From: Chloroflexales bacterium
GTDB taxonomy: Bacteria > Chloroflexota > Chloroflexia > Chloroflexales > Chloroflexaceae
Length of the DNA: 6,911 nt
Assembly: GCA_013336035.1 (NCBI GenBank)
Contig: JAAXUL010000427.1
Coordinates: 1 to 6,911 of the forward strand
Direction of reading: 5' to 3'
Shown here: piece after piece, positions 1-5,614 of the stretch
Layout: the number at the start of each line of letters is the position of its first letter
How positions within the stretch are numbered: the first letter of the stretch is position 1
Position numbers and translations under genes: made by a program
The notes under the pieces: generated by a model
Told to the model about the DNA's origin: nothing
Database searches by the model: none
What the model saw: only the letters and a program-made list of their open reading frames with translations

Positions 1-14
1 CGCTCTTCCGATCT
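1..14. other. Illumina adapter remnant at contig end
   Basis: CGCTCTTCCGATCT is identical to the last 14 bases of the TruSeq read-1 adapter. The C at position 1 favours the read-1 version over read-2, where a T occupies that place. It sits exactly at the first base of the window, as untrimmed adapter at a contig end would. It should not be read as biological sequence. Confidence 0.93.
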
Positions 15-146
15 CTTTGCGATGCGACTGAGACCGGAGTGTTTCGGCAGGATGGAGCAGTCCTCGCCCTCGGCCAGATCCTCGTCCCACCCGGATCGTC
101 GCTGAAGGGCCTTCCCATCGCACTGCCGCAGCAGCGACCGATGTAG
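15..146 (+). CDS. possible 3' end of an unidentified gene (partial)
   Basis: Directly after the adapter, one forward frame stays open for 43 codons and ends at TAG 144-146. It reads LCDATETGVFRQDGAVLALG followed by a stretch containing QILVPPGSSLKGLP. The composition looks more protein-like than the other frames, with alternating hydrophobic residues and a Pro-Gly turn. No start codon is visible because the gene would begin left of the contig end. I recognise no family, and the reverse strand is also open here, so the call is tentative. Confidence 0.28.
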   Translation, partial: LCDATETGVFRQDGAVLALGQILVPPGSSLKGLPIALPQQRPM

Positions 147-183
147 GGAGGCCGCTAGCGACCACGGGCCCCTCTACGGCGTA

Positions 184-195
184 TCCGTCAACGGA
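184..195. repeat. TCCGT-CA-ACGGA inverted repeat, copy 1
   Basis: Perfect 5-bp arms around a CA centre, in the context GTATCCGTCAACGGACATT. Two further copies lie at 1797-1808 and 5056-5067. The size suits a site for a dimeric DNA-binding protein. No function can be assigned. Confidence 0.5.
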
Positions 196-317
196 CATTG
201 GGCCAGGGCCGTTGGGCATCATGACCTGTAGGCTTCAGCGACGTCACTGTCGGGGTAGGTCCTTCACCACGGCGATCTGCGCCCGCAAGGCGCTTCGCTG
301 CCCGCTTCCGTGCGCTT

Positions 318-355
318 CCCTACGGTTGAGCCGGTAGGGGGAGCGTACCGCTCCC
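318..355. other. two abutting hairpins
   Basis: CCCTAC (318-323) can pair with GTAGGG (334-339). Immediately after it, GGGAGCG (339-345) pairs perfectly with CGCTCCC (349-355) across a 3-nt loop. The stems share base 339, so they compete or stack. No T-tract follows, so this is not a classical terminator. It could be a structured transcript, a terminator of another kind or a protein-binding site. Confidence 0.4.
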
Positions 356-550
356 ATTCCATGATTCCGCTGTCCGCCAATCTGCATGAATACATGTATC
401 GGTTCCTACCACCCCAGATTGTAAATCAGCGAAATCATGGATGGTGGGCTGCGCCTTCGGCCCCCTTCCGGCTACTCCATGGGGGAGTGTGGCGCTGGCG
501 GGGTGCTGATCCTACTCACCCCTGCTGAAGAGCCAATGTGGAGCCAGATC

Positions 551-567
551 GTAGCTCTTGTAGCTAC
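551..567. other. short inverted repeat GTAGCT/AGCTAC
   Basis: Perfect 6-bp arms at 551-556 and 562-567 with a CTTGT loop. The element is isolated, with no adjacent gene or T-tract. It could be a minor protein site or a chance occurrence. Confidence 0.25.
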
Positions 568-1003
568 ACTCTTCCGGCAAGGCACTCACCCTCGCTGTCC
601 TGGACCAGATGCCTGATCAGGGACCAGCAGCAGGGAGGGCCGTTCGGCAGGAGGAGAAAAGGCCGATCATGGCCGGCGCTGATCGTTGGGATGGCACGGC
701 CTGATGCAGGGAAGGTCACGATAGCGATGGCCACGCAGCGGGGTGGACGAGGATCCTTGCCCCTCCTGCTGAACCTTCAGCTCTAGTATGGACACCTCGA
801 GGGAGGTATACCCGCGCCCTGACCTCGACCTGAACCGGCACCAAGGGCCCATAACGGGTCACTCCAGCCGCTCAGCGGGCTTCTGCGGGCCGCCAGGCCC
901 CGCTCCCTAGTCCAGTCAGGCAGTGGTTCCCAGCGCCCGCTACGAGCCGCACAGGCGTTCGATCAAAGCAGTATCGCGGTGCCATAGGTTCGGCTCTTAG
1001 GAA

Positions 1004-1147
1004 TGGTATACGGTGTATATCACGGGACTCCGCCGGTGACCTATGTGCCACCCGCGCTATACGCGGGATACCGCTGTATCCCGCCGGATACCGCTGTATC
1101 CCGCTGGTATACGGTGTATGCCCATGTACCACCAGCGGTATCCGCCA
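1004..1147. repeat. GGATAC/GGTATAC palindromic site array, 20-bp period (candidate centromere or operator)
   Basis: Four related imperfectly palindromic sites are visible. GGATACCGCTGTATCC starts at 1066 and again at 1086. TGGTATACGGTGTAT occurs at 1004-1018 and again at 1105-1119. Sites starting at 1066, 1086 and 1106 are exactly 20 bp apart, about two helical turns, so proteins bound there would lie on one face. The first of these extends to GGGATAC-CGCT-GTATCCC (1065-1082). CCGCTGGT (1101-1108) pairs with ACCAGCGG (1131-1138), and a further half-site GCGGTATCC follows. Known plasmid centromeres and multi-site operators have this organisation. No partition ATPase or matching regulator is encoded within the window, so the role is inferred. 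Confidence 0.55.
1051..1067. repeat. perfect inverted repeat CCCGCG-CTATA-CGCGGG
   Basis: Six-bp arms around a CTATA centre, overlapping by two or three bases the first 20-bp unit of the site array. It may be an extra, different protein site within the same regulatory block, or part of an alternative hairpin. Confidence 0.45.
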
Positions 1148-1239
1148 GAACAAAGGGCGGCGCGGGCTCCAGGGGATGACGGCGCCTTGCACGAAACCGT
1201 GTAAACCTCACGGGCGCACAATTTTTTAGGCAGCGGGCA

Positions 1240-1452
1240 TCACCCTCCGGCGCTTCGGTGGCTCCCGGGGGCTACCTCGGCAGAACGCATGTGGCGAGCC
1301 AAGGCTTCGTCGCCCGTCATATGGCGATCTGACTCGCCACTGCCCAAGAACGGGCTTCCAGCCCACGAAACGCCCCCATCGCCGACCCTAGTCCCCAATG
1401 CCTTCTGCGCCGCCCGCTGAGGCTCATCGTCGGCGCTCGATGAGTGGGTCAT
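1240..1452 (-). CDS. possible small hypothetical protein (70 aa)
   Basis: The frame begins MTHSSSADDEPQRAAQK and is hydrophilic and Ser, Gly and Ala rich, with no membrane segment and no motif I know. A reverse-strand AAGGG lies about 4 nt before the ATG, the best ribosome binding site in this gene-poor block. Against it, third codon positions are only mildly GC-biased and the C-terminal part is low-complexity, so it may be a chance frame. Confidence 0.18.
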   Translation of the reverse strand: MTHSSSADDEPQRAAQKALGTRVGDGGVSWAGSPFLGSGESDRHMTGDEALARHMRSAEVAPGSHRSAGG

Positions 1453-1740
1453 CGTGCCCTTGACGACGCTGGCGACGATGCCCGCTCCTTTGGTCCACCC
1501 CTTACTAAGTGGCGCCCCTCCGCCGTTCCGCGCTGCCGCTCCGCTTGTGCCGACCCTGGCCCTCTGCGTGGTAGCAGTGCTGGTAGCCCCCTATCCGCCG
1601 CTCGGGTCTTCGGCCAGTCCTTCCCCGCTCCCTGACCTAGTATCGGAGCATCGGCGTGTTTTGCTTCGGCAGGTGGCAGACAGGCCCGTGACCGAACCGG
1701 CTCGAGGCTCGCATGCACGATCGCTCCGCACGCACTGGAT

Positions 1741-1768
1741 CCCCGGCCAGCCCAACGGCTGACCGGGG
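1741..1768. terminator. strong hairpin, possible terminator without T-tract
   Basis: CCCCGGCCAGCC (1741-1752) pairs with GGCTGACCGGGG (1757-1768) across a CAAC loop, with one C/A mismatch in 12 positions. The stem is very stable. No run of T follows on either strand, so rho-independent termination is uncertain. It might shield rep from upstream transcription, or it may be a protein site. Confidence 0.4.
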
Positions 1769-1796
1769 ATGTCGTCGTGTGCTGTGCCCTGTCGTG

Positions 1797-1808
1797 TCCG
1801 TTGACGGA
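1797..1808. repeat. TCCGT-TG-ACGGA inverted repeat, copy 2
   Basis: Its context GTGTCCGTTGACGGATCTG is the same as copy 3 (5055-5073) at every position except the two central bases, which are TG here and CA there. Similarity outside the arms points to shared origin or shared binding, not only to a minimal palindrome. Confidence 0.5.
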
Positions 1809-1900
1809 TCTGGCGATGCGCTGTCCATCCTACCCGATCTGGATGAATCTCCACGCTCATTGTCACTAGGCGGGCAGGAGCGCACCGTTCAGGTCGCTCC

Positions 1901-1960
1901 TATATTTGGGTAAGTCCACCTCGGCGCGGTACTCAGGAACCGTGACTTTTCTGAATCACG
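1901..1960 (+). promoter_or_regulatory. possible rep promoter and leader hairpin
   Basis: TATATT (1901-1906) is a fair -10 box, but no good -35 lies at the right distance, so the promoter is weakly supported. Just before the ribosome binding site, CGTGACTT (1941-1948) can pair with AATCACG (1954-1960) with one bulge. Its loop contains TTTCTGA, a run also present in the iteron core. Iteron plasmids often have Rep repress its own gene at an iteron-like operator, so this is a candidate autoregulatory site. Confidence 0.3.
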
Positions 1961-1972
1961 CCGAGGATGACT

Positions 1973-3808
1973 ATGCAGCCCACATCGAACCCGACCCCCT
2001 CTGTGATCGCCCCGACCCTTGATATCCGAGCCCTCGTTCAGGCTAACTACGACACAAGGCTCCGCGTGCTCCACCTCATACAAGCCGGCTTCCGCTGTGT
2101 CCCCGTCCTAGCTGAGGACAAGAAGCAGCTCGCATACAGGGATCGCGAGAACCGGACCTACAAGCTAACTGAGTTTCATGGCCACGCCATTGCCATCAGG
2201 ACCGGGAAGCTGGCCGATGACAGTTATCTGTGCCGCATCGACATTGACCAGCACGCCAACCAGGATGCCGAGGCCGCCTTCGAGCGCTTCATGCCTCTTA
2301 TCGAGACCTTGCCGGGCAAGTTCGCCGTCAGAGGCTCCAACCGCGGCAAGGGCTATGATCTCATCTTCCGCTCGCCATGCGAGCTGCCAAATAACCAGCC
2401 CTTCCTGATCGACGGACGCCGTGCTGGTGAGATCTTCTGCTATGGGGGTCGGGTCGTTGACGAAGGATGGATCGAGACGACACCCGAACAGCTCGAGATC
2501 CTTGAGGAGGAGGAGCTCGCCTATCTGCTGACCCTGATACAGCTCCTAGGAACCAACGCGGCTAAGGAGATCTCGTGGCAAAGCCGTGTGCGCGAGGGGA
2601 TGACGCTCATCCGCGGCTATCAGACTCTGGACATCGCGCCCCTGCTCGGCCCGGATGCCATGCCCAAGGTCTTTGCAGGGGCCAAACAGGCGCATCAGAT
2701 CGCGCAGAGCAACTGGCGGCGTTTGCAGACAGCCGCGAAGGGCGCGCGGAGCGAGCTCTACGCGAACTATGTCCAGTCGCTGATGCTCCTCGCCAACGGC
2801 ACCTTTGGGAAGACGCTCGAGGAGAAGAGCTGCACCGTCGCAGCGATCGCGATTGCGCACTGCCCGCGTACCGATAAGCCGCGGAAGCATATCGAGCATG
2901 AAACCGCGGCGCTGATCGCTCGCATGCTCCACGGTGATCCCTACAAGTATAGGCGCGGGCACTTTACGATTCCGTATTGGGCGAAGGAGTATCGGCCTCC
3001 GGTGCGCAGCCCAGGACGACCGCGGCGTACGCAGCAGGCGCAACTGCGTAAGCTGCGCACGCTCTTGTTCAAGCATGCCGAAGGCGACCGGGTCGAACAG
3101 CTTGACGGCAGGAAACTGACGGTGACCCTCCTGGCAAAGCGGCTGGGAGTGGAGGATCGGACGATACAGCGCTACCTGGCCGAGCTGGAAGCAGACGGCG
3201 AGATCAGCCGCGACCACGTCCCTGGGCGCGGTGGCCACCTGGTCATCCATCTGTGTGCGAAGGCTACCAGCACCCCACAGGCGGCTATCCAGCATCAGCC
3301 CACACGGCCCGAATCTGCGGCCGTATTACCCGACGACACGCCTGGTGCGGTACCGACCAGCGTCCATGCTCCGCACGGGCGACAAGTAGAAGCGGATCGG
3401 GTCGCTCAGGTCGTCGGTGGGGGCGATCATATCGCCACTCCCGAGGTATACCTGGACGATGCCTTCGTCATGCGGGAAGTAGGCGCTGTGGTGCAGGCGA
3501 ACCAGCGCGAGATGGAGCGTGATGAACTACCGGTGCCTGAGCCTTCGGTCGATGCGAGCCAGCCGGTACAGGTGGCCCTCGCGACAGTTCACCAGCGGAT
3601 GGCGGGAGCGGCAGCGTTTGTGCCCCCGACCCAGGAGGAACGGGACCAGCGTAGTATCGACTTCGTGGTGGCGCTCCTTGAGCAGGGCGATTTTTCTGGC
3701 GCCCGGCTCCAGGTTACGGCGATCGCGAACCGAGAGCTCAGGTTCGAGTGGCTAGCCTACGTGGATGCACGTTGGGCTGATGCTTTCAGCAGCGGAACGG
3801 ATGCCTGA
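1973..3808 (+). CDS. rep: plasmid replication protein: PrimPol-like primase with winged-helix domain
   Basis: Predicted cytoplasmic initiator and primase of 611 aa. I chose ATG 1973 because GAGGA (1963-1967) then lies 5 nt upstream; the ATG at 1967 would overlap that Shine-Dalgarno. Numbered from 1973, residues 30-185 carry the archaeo-eukaryotic primase pattern: motif I RIDID with Asp90 and Asp92, motif II RGSNRGKGYDLIF (120-132), and motif III GEIFCYGGRVV, where Glu153 may be the third metal ligand. The usual motif II histidine is Asp129 here. Residues about 200-340 are mostly helical with a basic segment. Residues 381-428 form a winged helix (LAKRLGVEDRTIQRYLAELE, then GRGGHLVIHL) likely to bind DNA. 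From about 430 a Pro/Gln-rich linker leads to a charged helical C-terminus. No helicase domain is evident. Iterons start 20 bp after the stop codon. Family assignment is from motifs only. Confidence 0.85.
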   Translation: MQPTSNPTPSVIAPTLDIRALVQANYDTRLRVLHLIQAGFRCVPVLAEDKKQLAYRDRENRTYKLTEFHGHAIAIRTGKLADDSYLCRIDIDQHANQDAEAAFERFMPLIETLPGKFAVRGSNRGKGYDLIFRSPCELPNNQPFLIDGRRAGEIFCYGGRVVDEGWIETTPEQLEILEEEELAYLLTLIQLLGTNAAKEISWQSRVREGMTLIRGYQTLDIAPLLGPDAMPKVFAGAKQAHQIAQSNWRRLQTAAKGARSELYANYVQSLMLLANGTFGKTLEEKSCTVAAIAIAHCPRTDKPRKHIEHETAALIARMLHGDPYKYRRGHFTIPYWAKEYRPPVRSPGRPRRTQQAQLRKLRTLLFKHAEGDRVEQLDGRKLTVTLLAKRLGVEDRTIQRYLAELEADGEISRDHVPGRGGHLVIHLCAKATSTPQAAIQHQPTRPESAAVLPDDTPGAVPTSVHAPHGRQVEADRVAQVVGGGDHIATPEVYLDDAFVMREVGAVVQANQREMERDELPVPEPSVDASQPVQVALATVHQRMAGAAAFVPPTQEERDQRSIDFVVALLEQGDFSGARLQVTAIANRELRFEWLAYVDARWADAFSSGTDA

Positions 3809-3827
3809 TACGGCGCTTTCTGGGACA

Positions 3828-3960
3828 GCGCTCACGCTAGAGGGTGACAGTAATTGCTCAGAAAGGGTGCCACGAGGCCACGAGGGGGCCAGTTCTGCTG
3901 ATTAGGATGCGCAGATCGCCCCCTTGTCCTCATATCTTTAAATAATACACAGAGAGGCCT
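3828..3960 (-). other. origin module C, inverted and degenerate
   Basis: Read on the reverse strand, this has the same order as modules A and B: AT-rich box with CTCTCTGTGTA and GATATG, a spacer ending in CAGCAGAA, one 23-bp iteron (3850-3872, one mismatch), a partial iteron (3841-3849), then a GC box TAGCGTGAGCGC. The spacer contains an 8-bp tandem duplication GCCACGAG (3869-3884) that touches the iteron end. It begins 20 bp after the rep stop codon and points toward modules A and B, so the iterons face inward across about 0.5 kb. Confidence 0.65.
3931..3951. other. AT-rich segment, candidate DNA unwinding element
   Basis: ATCTTTAAATAATACA is the most AT-rich run in the window, set in GC-rich surroundings and next to iterons. 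Replication origins of the iteron type typically melt at such a segment. Relative to modules A and B this copy carries extra TTTAAA bases. Its role as the melting site is inferred from position and composition. Confidence 0.45.
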
Positions 3961-4324
3961 GCCGTGAAGCAGGTGCTTTGGAGATCAGACCGGTGCTGCG
4001 AGCGAGAGCACTGCTGAGGCACCCGTCTACGAGCTCCTCGTCGGTACCTGATGCCTTCTGGACGACACCCAGTACGAGGCCGCCTGGGGACCCCAAAGCC
4101 CGACGGCGAGTCGCCACCTGACGGCTTTGTAGGAGCCATCACGGCATATCTCTCGGGGCGTATCAGTGGGCACGTGCGCCTGGACCGTCCGTGCCAGGAT
4201 CGTTCTGGCCTGCGGTGAGTCGAGCGTTCCCGCGGCGCAAGCACCTCGCCTCTCGCGTGCACCTCACCGTACACGCAGTCGCTCGAATCGCGCTCAGGGA
4301 CTCTCATTGGGGGGCCGCTCCACC
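3961..4324. other. non-coding spacer between inverted and direct origin modules
   Basis: No convincing gene. A reverse frame of 170 codons crosses it but runs through the iterons and has an Arg/Ser-rich, low-complexity product. Short palindromes are visible: TGGGG-A-CCCCA (4085-4095) and GGCGA-G-TCGCC (4105-4115), whose centres are exactly 20 bp apart, and GCACGTGC (4170-4177). These could be sites for host or plasmid factors acting at the origin. Confidence 0.4.
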
Positions 4325-4475
4325 GGAGCCCTCTCTGTGTAATAGATATGCGTGTAAGACGAAGATTCGCGCGTCCCAGTGAGCAAATACGCCCCCCTTG
4401 TGTCACCCTTTCTGAGCAATTACTGTCACCCTTTCTGAGCAATTACTGTCACCCTTTGGCGCGAGCACGAACCGG
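4325..4475 (+). other. origin module A with two full iterons and one partial
   Basis: It opens with GGAGCCCTCTCTGTGTAATA, continues through a spacer with CGTCCCAGT, then two full 23-bp iterons (4401-4423 and 4424-4446), an 11-bp partial unit (4447-4457) and the GC box GGCGCGAGCACGAACCGG (4458-4475). The same arrangement recurs at 4635-4762 with one iteron fewer. The 23-bp unit, about two helical turns, is typical of Rep-binding iterons in plasmid origins. Confidence 0.75.
4401..4457 (+). repeat. tandem 23-bp iterons, 2.5 copies
   Basis: Units begin TGTCACCCTTTCTGAG at 4401 and 4424 and are identical. A third unit at 4447 is cut after TGTCACCCTTT, where the GC box begins. The perfect identity suggests recent unequal expansion or strong selection for binding. 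The likely ligand is the winged helix of the upstream Rep protein. Confidence 0.85.
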
Positions 4476-4590
4476 TAGATCCTCTCCCCTCGGCTCGCGG
4501 GGTGCCAATCCCACTGCTACTTCCCAACAGGCCTCGGCAGGTTTCTCCGCTCTGCGTGCCTTGGTCCCCACGTCGATCCAATGAGGACCT

Positions 4591-4633
4591 CTACCACCGC
4601 CTTCAAGGACTCCCGTCGCCGTGACACCTCAGT
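4591..4633. repeat. degenerate direct repeat pair with 4789-4833
   Basis: CGCCTTCAAGGACTCCCG followed by GTGACACCTCAG resembles CGCCCCCAAGACTCTCG followed by GTGATGCCTCAG in the partner, about three quarters identical over the later 28 bases by eye. The partner lies beyond module B. This suggests that the duplication behind the origin involved more than the iteron module, followed by decay. Confidence 0.4.
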
Positions 4634-4634
4634 C

Positions 4635-4762
4635 GGAGCCCTCTCTGTGTAATAGATATGCGTGTGAGTCGAGGATTCGCTCGTCCCAGTCAGCAGAAAC
4701 GACCCTCGCATGTCACCCTTTCTGAGCAATTACTGTCACCCTTTGGCGCGAGCACGAACCGG
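4635..4762 (+). other. origin module B with one full iteron and one partial
   Basis: A direct copy of module A starting 310 bp after it. The first 31 bases, the iteron block and the GC box match exactly; the spacer between them has diverged in scattered positions (for example AAGACGAAG against GAGTCGAGG). It has one full iteron (4711-4733) and the same 11-bp partial unit (4734-4744). It is shorter than module A by exactly one 23-bp unit. Confidence 0.75.
4711..4744 (+). repeat. 23-bp iterons, 1.5 copies
   Basis: One full unit and a truncated second unit, identical to those in module A. The break point of the partial unit is the same, so the partial repeat plus GC box is a fixed module edge, not random decay. 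Confidence 0.8.
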
Positions 4763-5055
4763 GGTGGCCTGCCAACGTGATGTAAGCGCTATACGGCGCC
4801 CCCAAGACTCTCGACACGGTGATGCCTCAGACGCCCGTGCACCAGTAGTGCCTCAGCCTGCTCGAGGTCGAGGTTCACTGCACCTCACCCTTCCCTGCTG
4901 AAAGTCTCACCCGAGCGGGTCGTGTGATACCCAGGCCGGCACGCTCAAACAGTCGAGGTGCCACCCCGTCACCAGGGGACGATAGGCACCAGAGTGGGAG
5001 ATGTTCCGGCTCGATGCCGCACGCAGGCCATATCGAGGAGCCTTGGCGGTCCGTG
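4763..5055. other. non-coding stretch with a possible decayed iteron
   Basis: No supported gene. The second half of the degenerate repeat pair lies at 4789-4833. CTCACCCTT at 4884-4892 and CTCACCC at 4906-4912 stand 22 bp apart, separated by CCCTGCTGAAAGT and followed by GAGCGGG. This loosely recalls the order iteron, partial iteron, GC box of the origin modules, but similarity is low. Confidence 0.35.
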
Positions 5056-5067
5056 TCCGTCAACGGA
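5056..5067. repeat. TCCGT-CA-ACGGA inverted repeat, copy 3
   Basis: Located just past the stop codon of the reverse-strand XRE gene (stop at 5075-5077). Context GTGTCCGTCAACGGATCTG equals copy 2 apart from the two central bases. A short TCCG-TCAA-CGGA hairpin could form in the XRE transcript, but the stem is too short to call a terminator. Confidence 0.5.
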
Positions 5068-5074
5068 TCTGCGG

Positions 5075-5515
5075 CTAGGGGGAGGAAGGCAGTTCGTCCG
5101 ATGCCCCTGGGCGGTCCTGGTGCTCCAACAAGAGCTCGCCAATCTGCACCCAGAGCGCGCGCTGCTGGGGCGTGAGGCGCCCGACCAGACGCTGGATGGC
5201 CTGCTCGGTGGCAGAGTTGAAGGGGCCGGTGCTGTTGTCGTGGACGGTCAGGCCCAGGCGTTGCTCGGCCAGCGTCTGGCCATCGGCGACCGTGGCATGG
5301 CGATCGAGCAAAAGCCGGTGGATGTCCTCAGCACTCCCGCCGACTTCAGCCGTGAGCCGGTGCAACAGCTCGGCGCCAATGGCCCGGATCTTTCCCTGCT
5401 CAATGCGCCAGATGTGGGTGGGACTCGTCCCCACATGGTCCGCAATCTGAGCCGCCACTAACTTGCGCTGATCGCGCAGGGTGAAGAGGTAGGCGCCAAG
5501 CGCTCGCATGTTCAT
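5075..5515 (-). CDS. XRE-family HTH transcriptional regulator
   Basis: A 146-aa cytoplasmic DNA-binding protein. Residues about 6-70 fit the Cro/C1-type fold: LGAYLFTLRDQRKLVAAQIA, then VGTSPTHIWRIEQGKIRAIG, with the recognition helix around TSPTHIWRIEQG and a following helix pair. Residues 71-146 are less conserved; LTPQQRALWVQIGELLLEH looks helical and may serve dimerisation or ligand sensing. The start ATG at 5515 lies at the expected +1 of a TAGAAT -10 box, with no Shine-Dalgarno, so the transcript is probably leaderless; a second in-frame ATG is at 5509. The gene faces away from the rightward operon. A perfect palindrome overlapping its promoter suggests autoregulation. Whether it controls copy number, the neighbouring operon or both is not visible. 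Confidence 0.85.
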   Translation of the reverse strand: MNMRALGAYLFTLRDQRKLVAAQIADHVGTSPTHIWRIEQGKIRAIGAELLHRLTAEVGGSAEDIHRLLLDRHATVADGQTLAEQRLGLTVHDNSTGPFNSATEQAIQRLVGRLTPQQRALWVQIGELLLEHQDRPGASDELPSSP

Positions 5516-5521
5516 AGCACT

Positions 5522-5550
5522 ATTCTACTCGATCATTACCGAACGGTAAC
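5522..5550 (-). promoter_or_regulatory. XRE promoter with overlapping operator
   Basis: On the reverse strand TAGAAT (5527-5522) is a good -10 box, placing transcription start at about the ATG at 5515. The weak -35 region coincides with the perfect inverted repeat TTACCG-AA-CGGTAA (5536-5549). A half-site CGGTAA recurs at 5558-5563. Binding there would block RNA polymerase, as in autorepression by Cro-like proteins. Which of the two local HTH proteins binds is unknown. Confidence 0.55.
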
Positions 5551-5614
5551 GTCCTGGCGGTAAGGCCAGATGGAATCCGACGCGCCCTACCCTCCATACG
5601 TGCTCGTGGCAGCT

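Larger units (their letters stand above)
147..1004. other. gene-poor stretch with scattered hairpins
   Basis: No frame here gives a believable protein. Those that are open are short, overlap each other and lack good ribosome binding sites. Visible elements are one copy of the TCCGT-CA-ACGGA repeat (184-195), two abutting hairpins at 318-355, a GTAGCT-CTTGT-AGCTAC hairpin at 551-567, and the perfect palindrome GGTATACC at 805-812, which resembles the site array just downstream. I could not match any stretch to a tRNA or rRNA. Confidence 0.5.
1148..1962. other. gene-poor stretch upstream of rep
   Basis: Several frames are open on both strands, but their products are low-complexity, rich in Pro, Ala, Arg and Ser, and mutually overlapping, as expected of GC-rich non-coding DNA. 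Only a 70-codon reverse frame at 1240-1452 has a passable ribosome binding site. Other elements are a T6 run at 1222-1227 preceded by a CCGTG/CACGG stem (1197-1213), the strong hairpin at 1741-1768, the second TCCGT-NN-ACGGA copy and the rep leader. I see no other supported gene. Confidence 0.5.

Noticed and set aside
872..1192. 106-codon reverse frame containing repeated YTSGIQRYPAGYSGIPR
   Set aside because: The peptide repeats merely translate the 20-bp palindromic DNA array, whose repeat length is not a multiple of three. There is no sign of coding constraint.
1197..1227. CCGTG/CACGG stem followed by a T6 run as a rho-independent terminator
   Set aside because: The stem is only 5 bp with a 7-nt loop, and 8 bases separate it from the T run; too weak to call.
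1454..1762. 102-codon forward frame with a hydrophobic stretch (VPTLALCVVAVLVAP)
   Set aside because: Pro, Ala and Ser low-complexity sequence, no good ribosome binding site, competing frames on both strands, and it runs into the 1741-1768 hairpin.
2792..2815. P-loop-like pattern ANGTFGKT in Rep (residues 274-281)
   Set aside because: It fits the loose A-x4-GKT consensus, but no Walker B or other helicase motif follows and the surroundings look all-helical. I do not call an ATPase domain from it.
2546..3295. 249-codon reverse-strand frame inside rep
   Set aside because: It lies opposite a gene with clear primase and winged-helix motifs, and its product has no recognisable domain. It is an antisense shadow.
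3930..4442. 170-codon open frame on the reverse strand across the origin
   Set aside because: It runs through iterons and repeated modules, its product is Arg, Ser and Pro rich with no domain, and the repeated DNA explains its repeated start sequence. It is a chance frame in GC-rich DNA.
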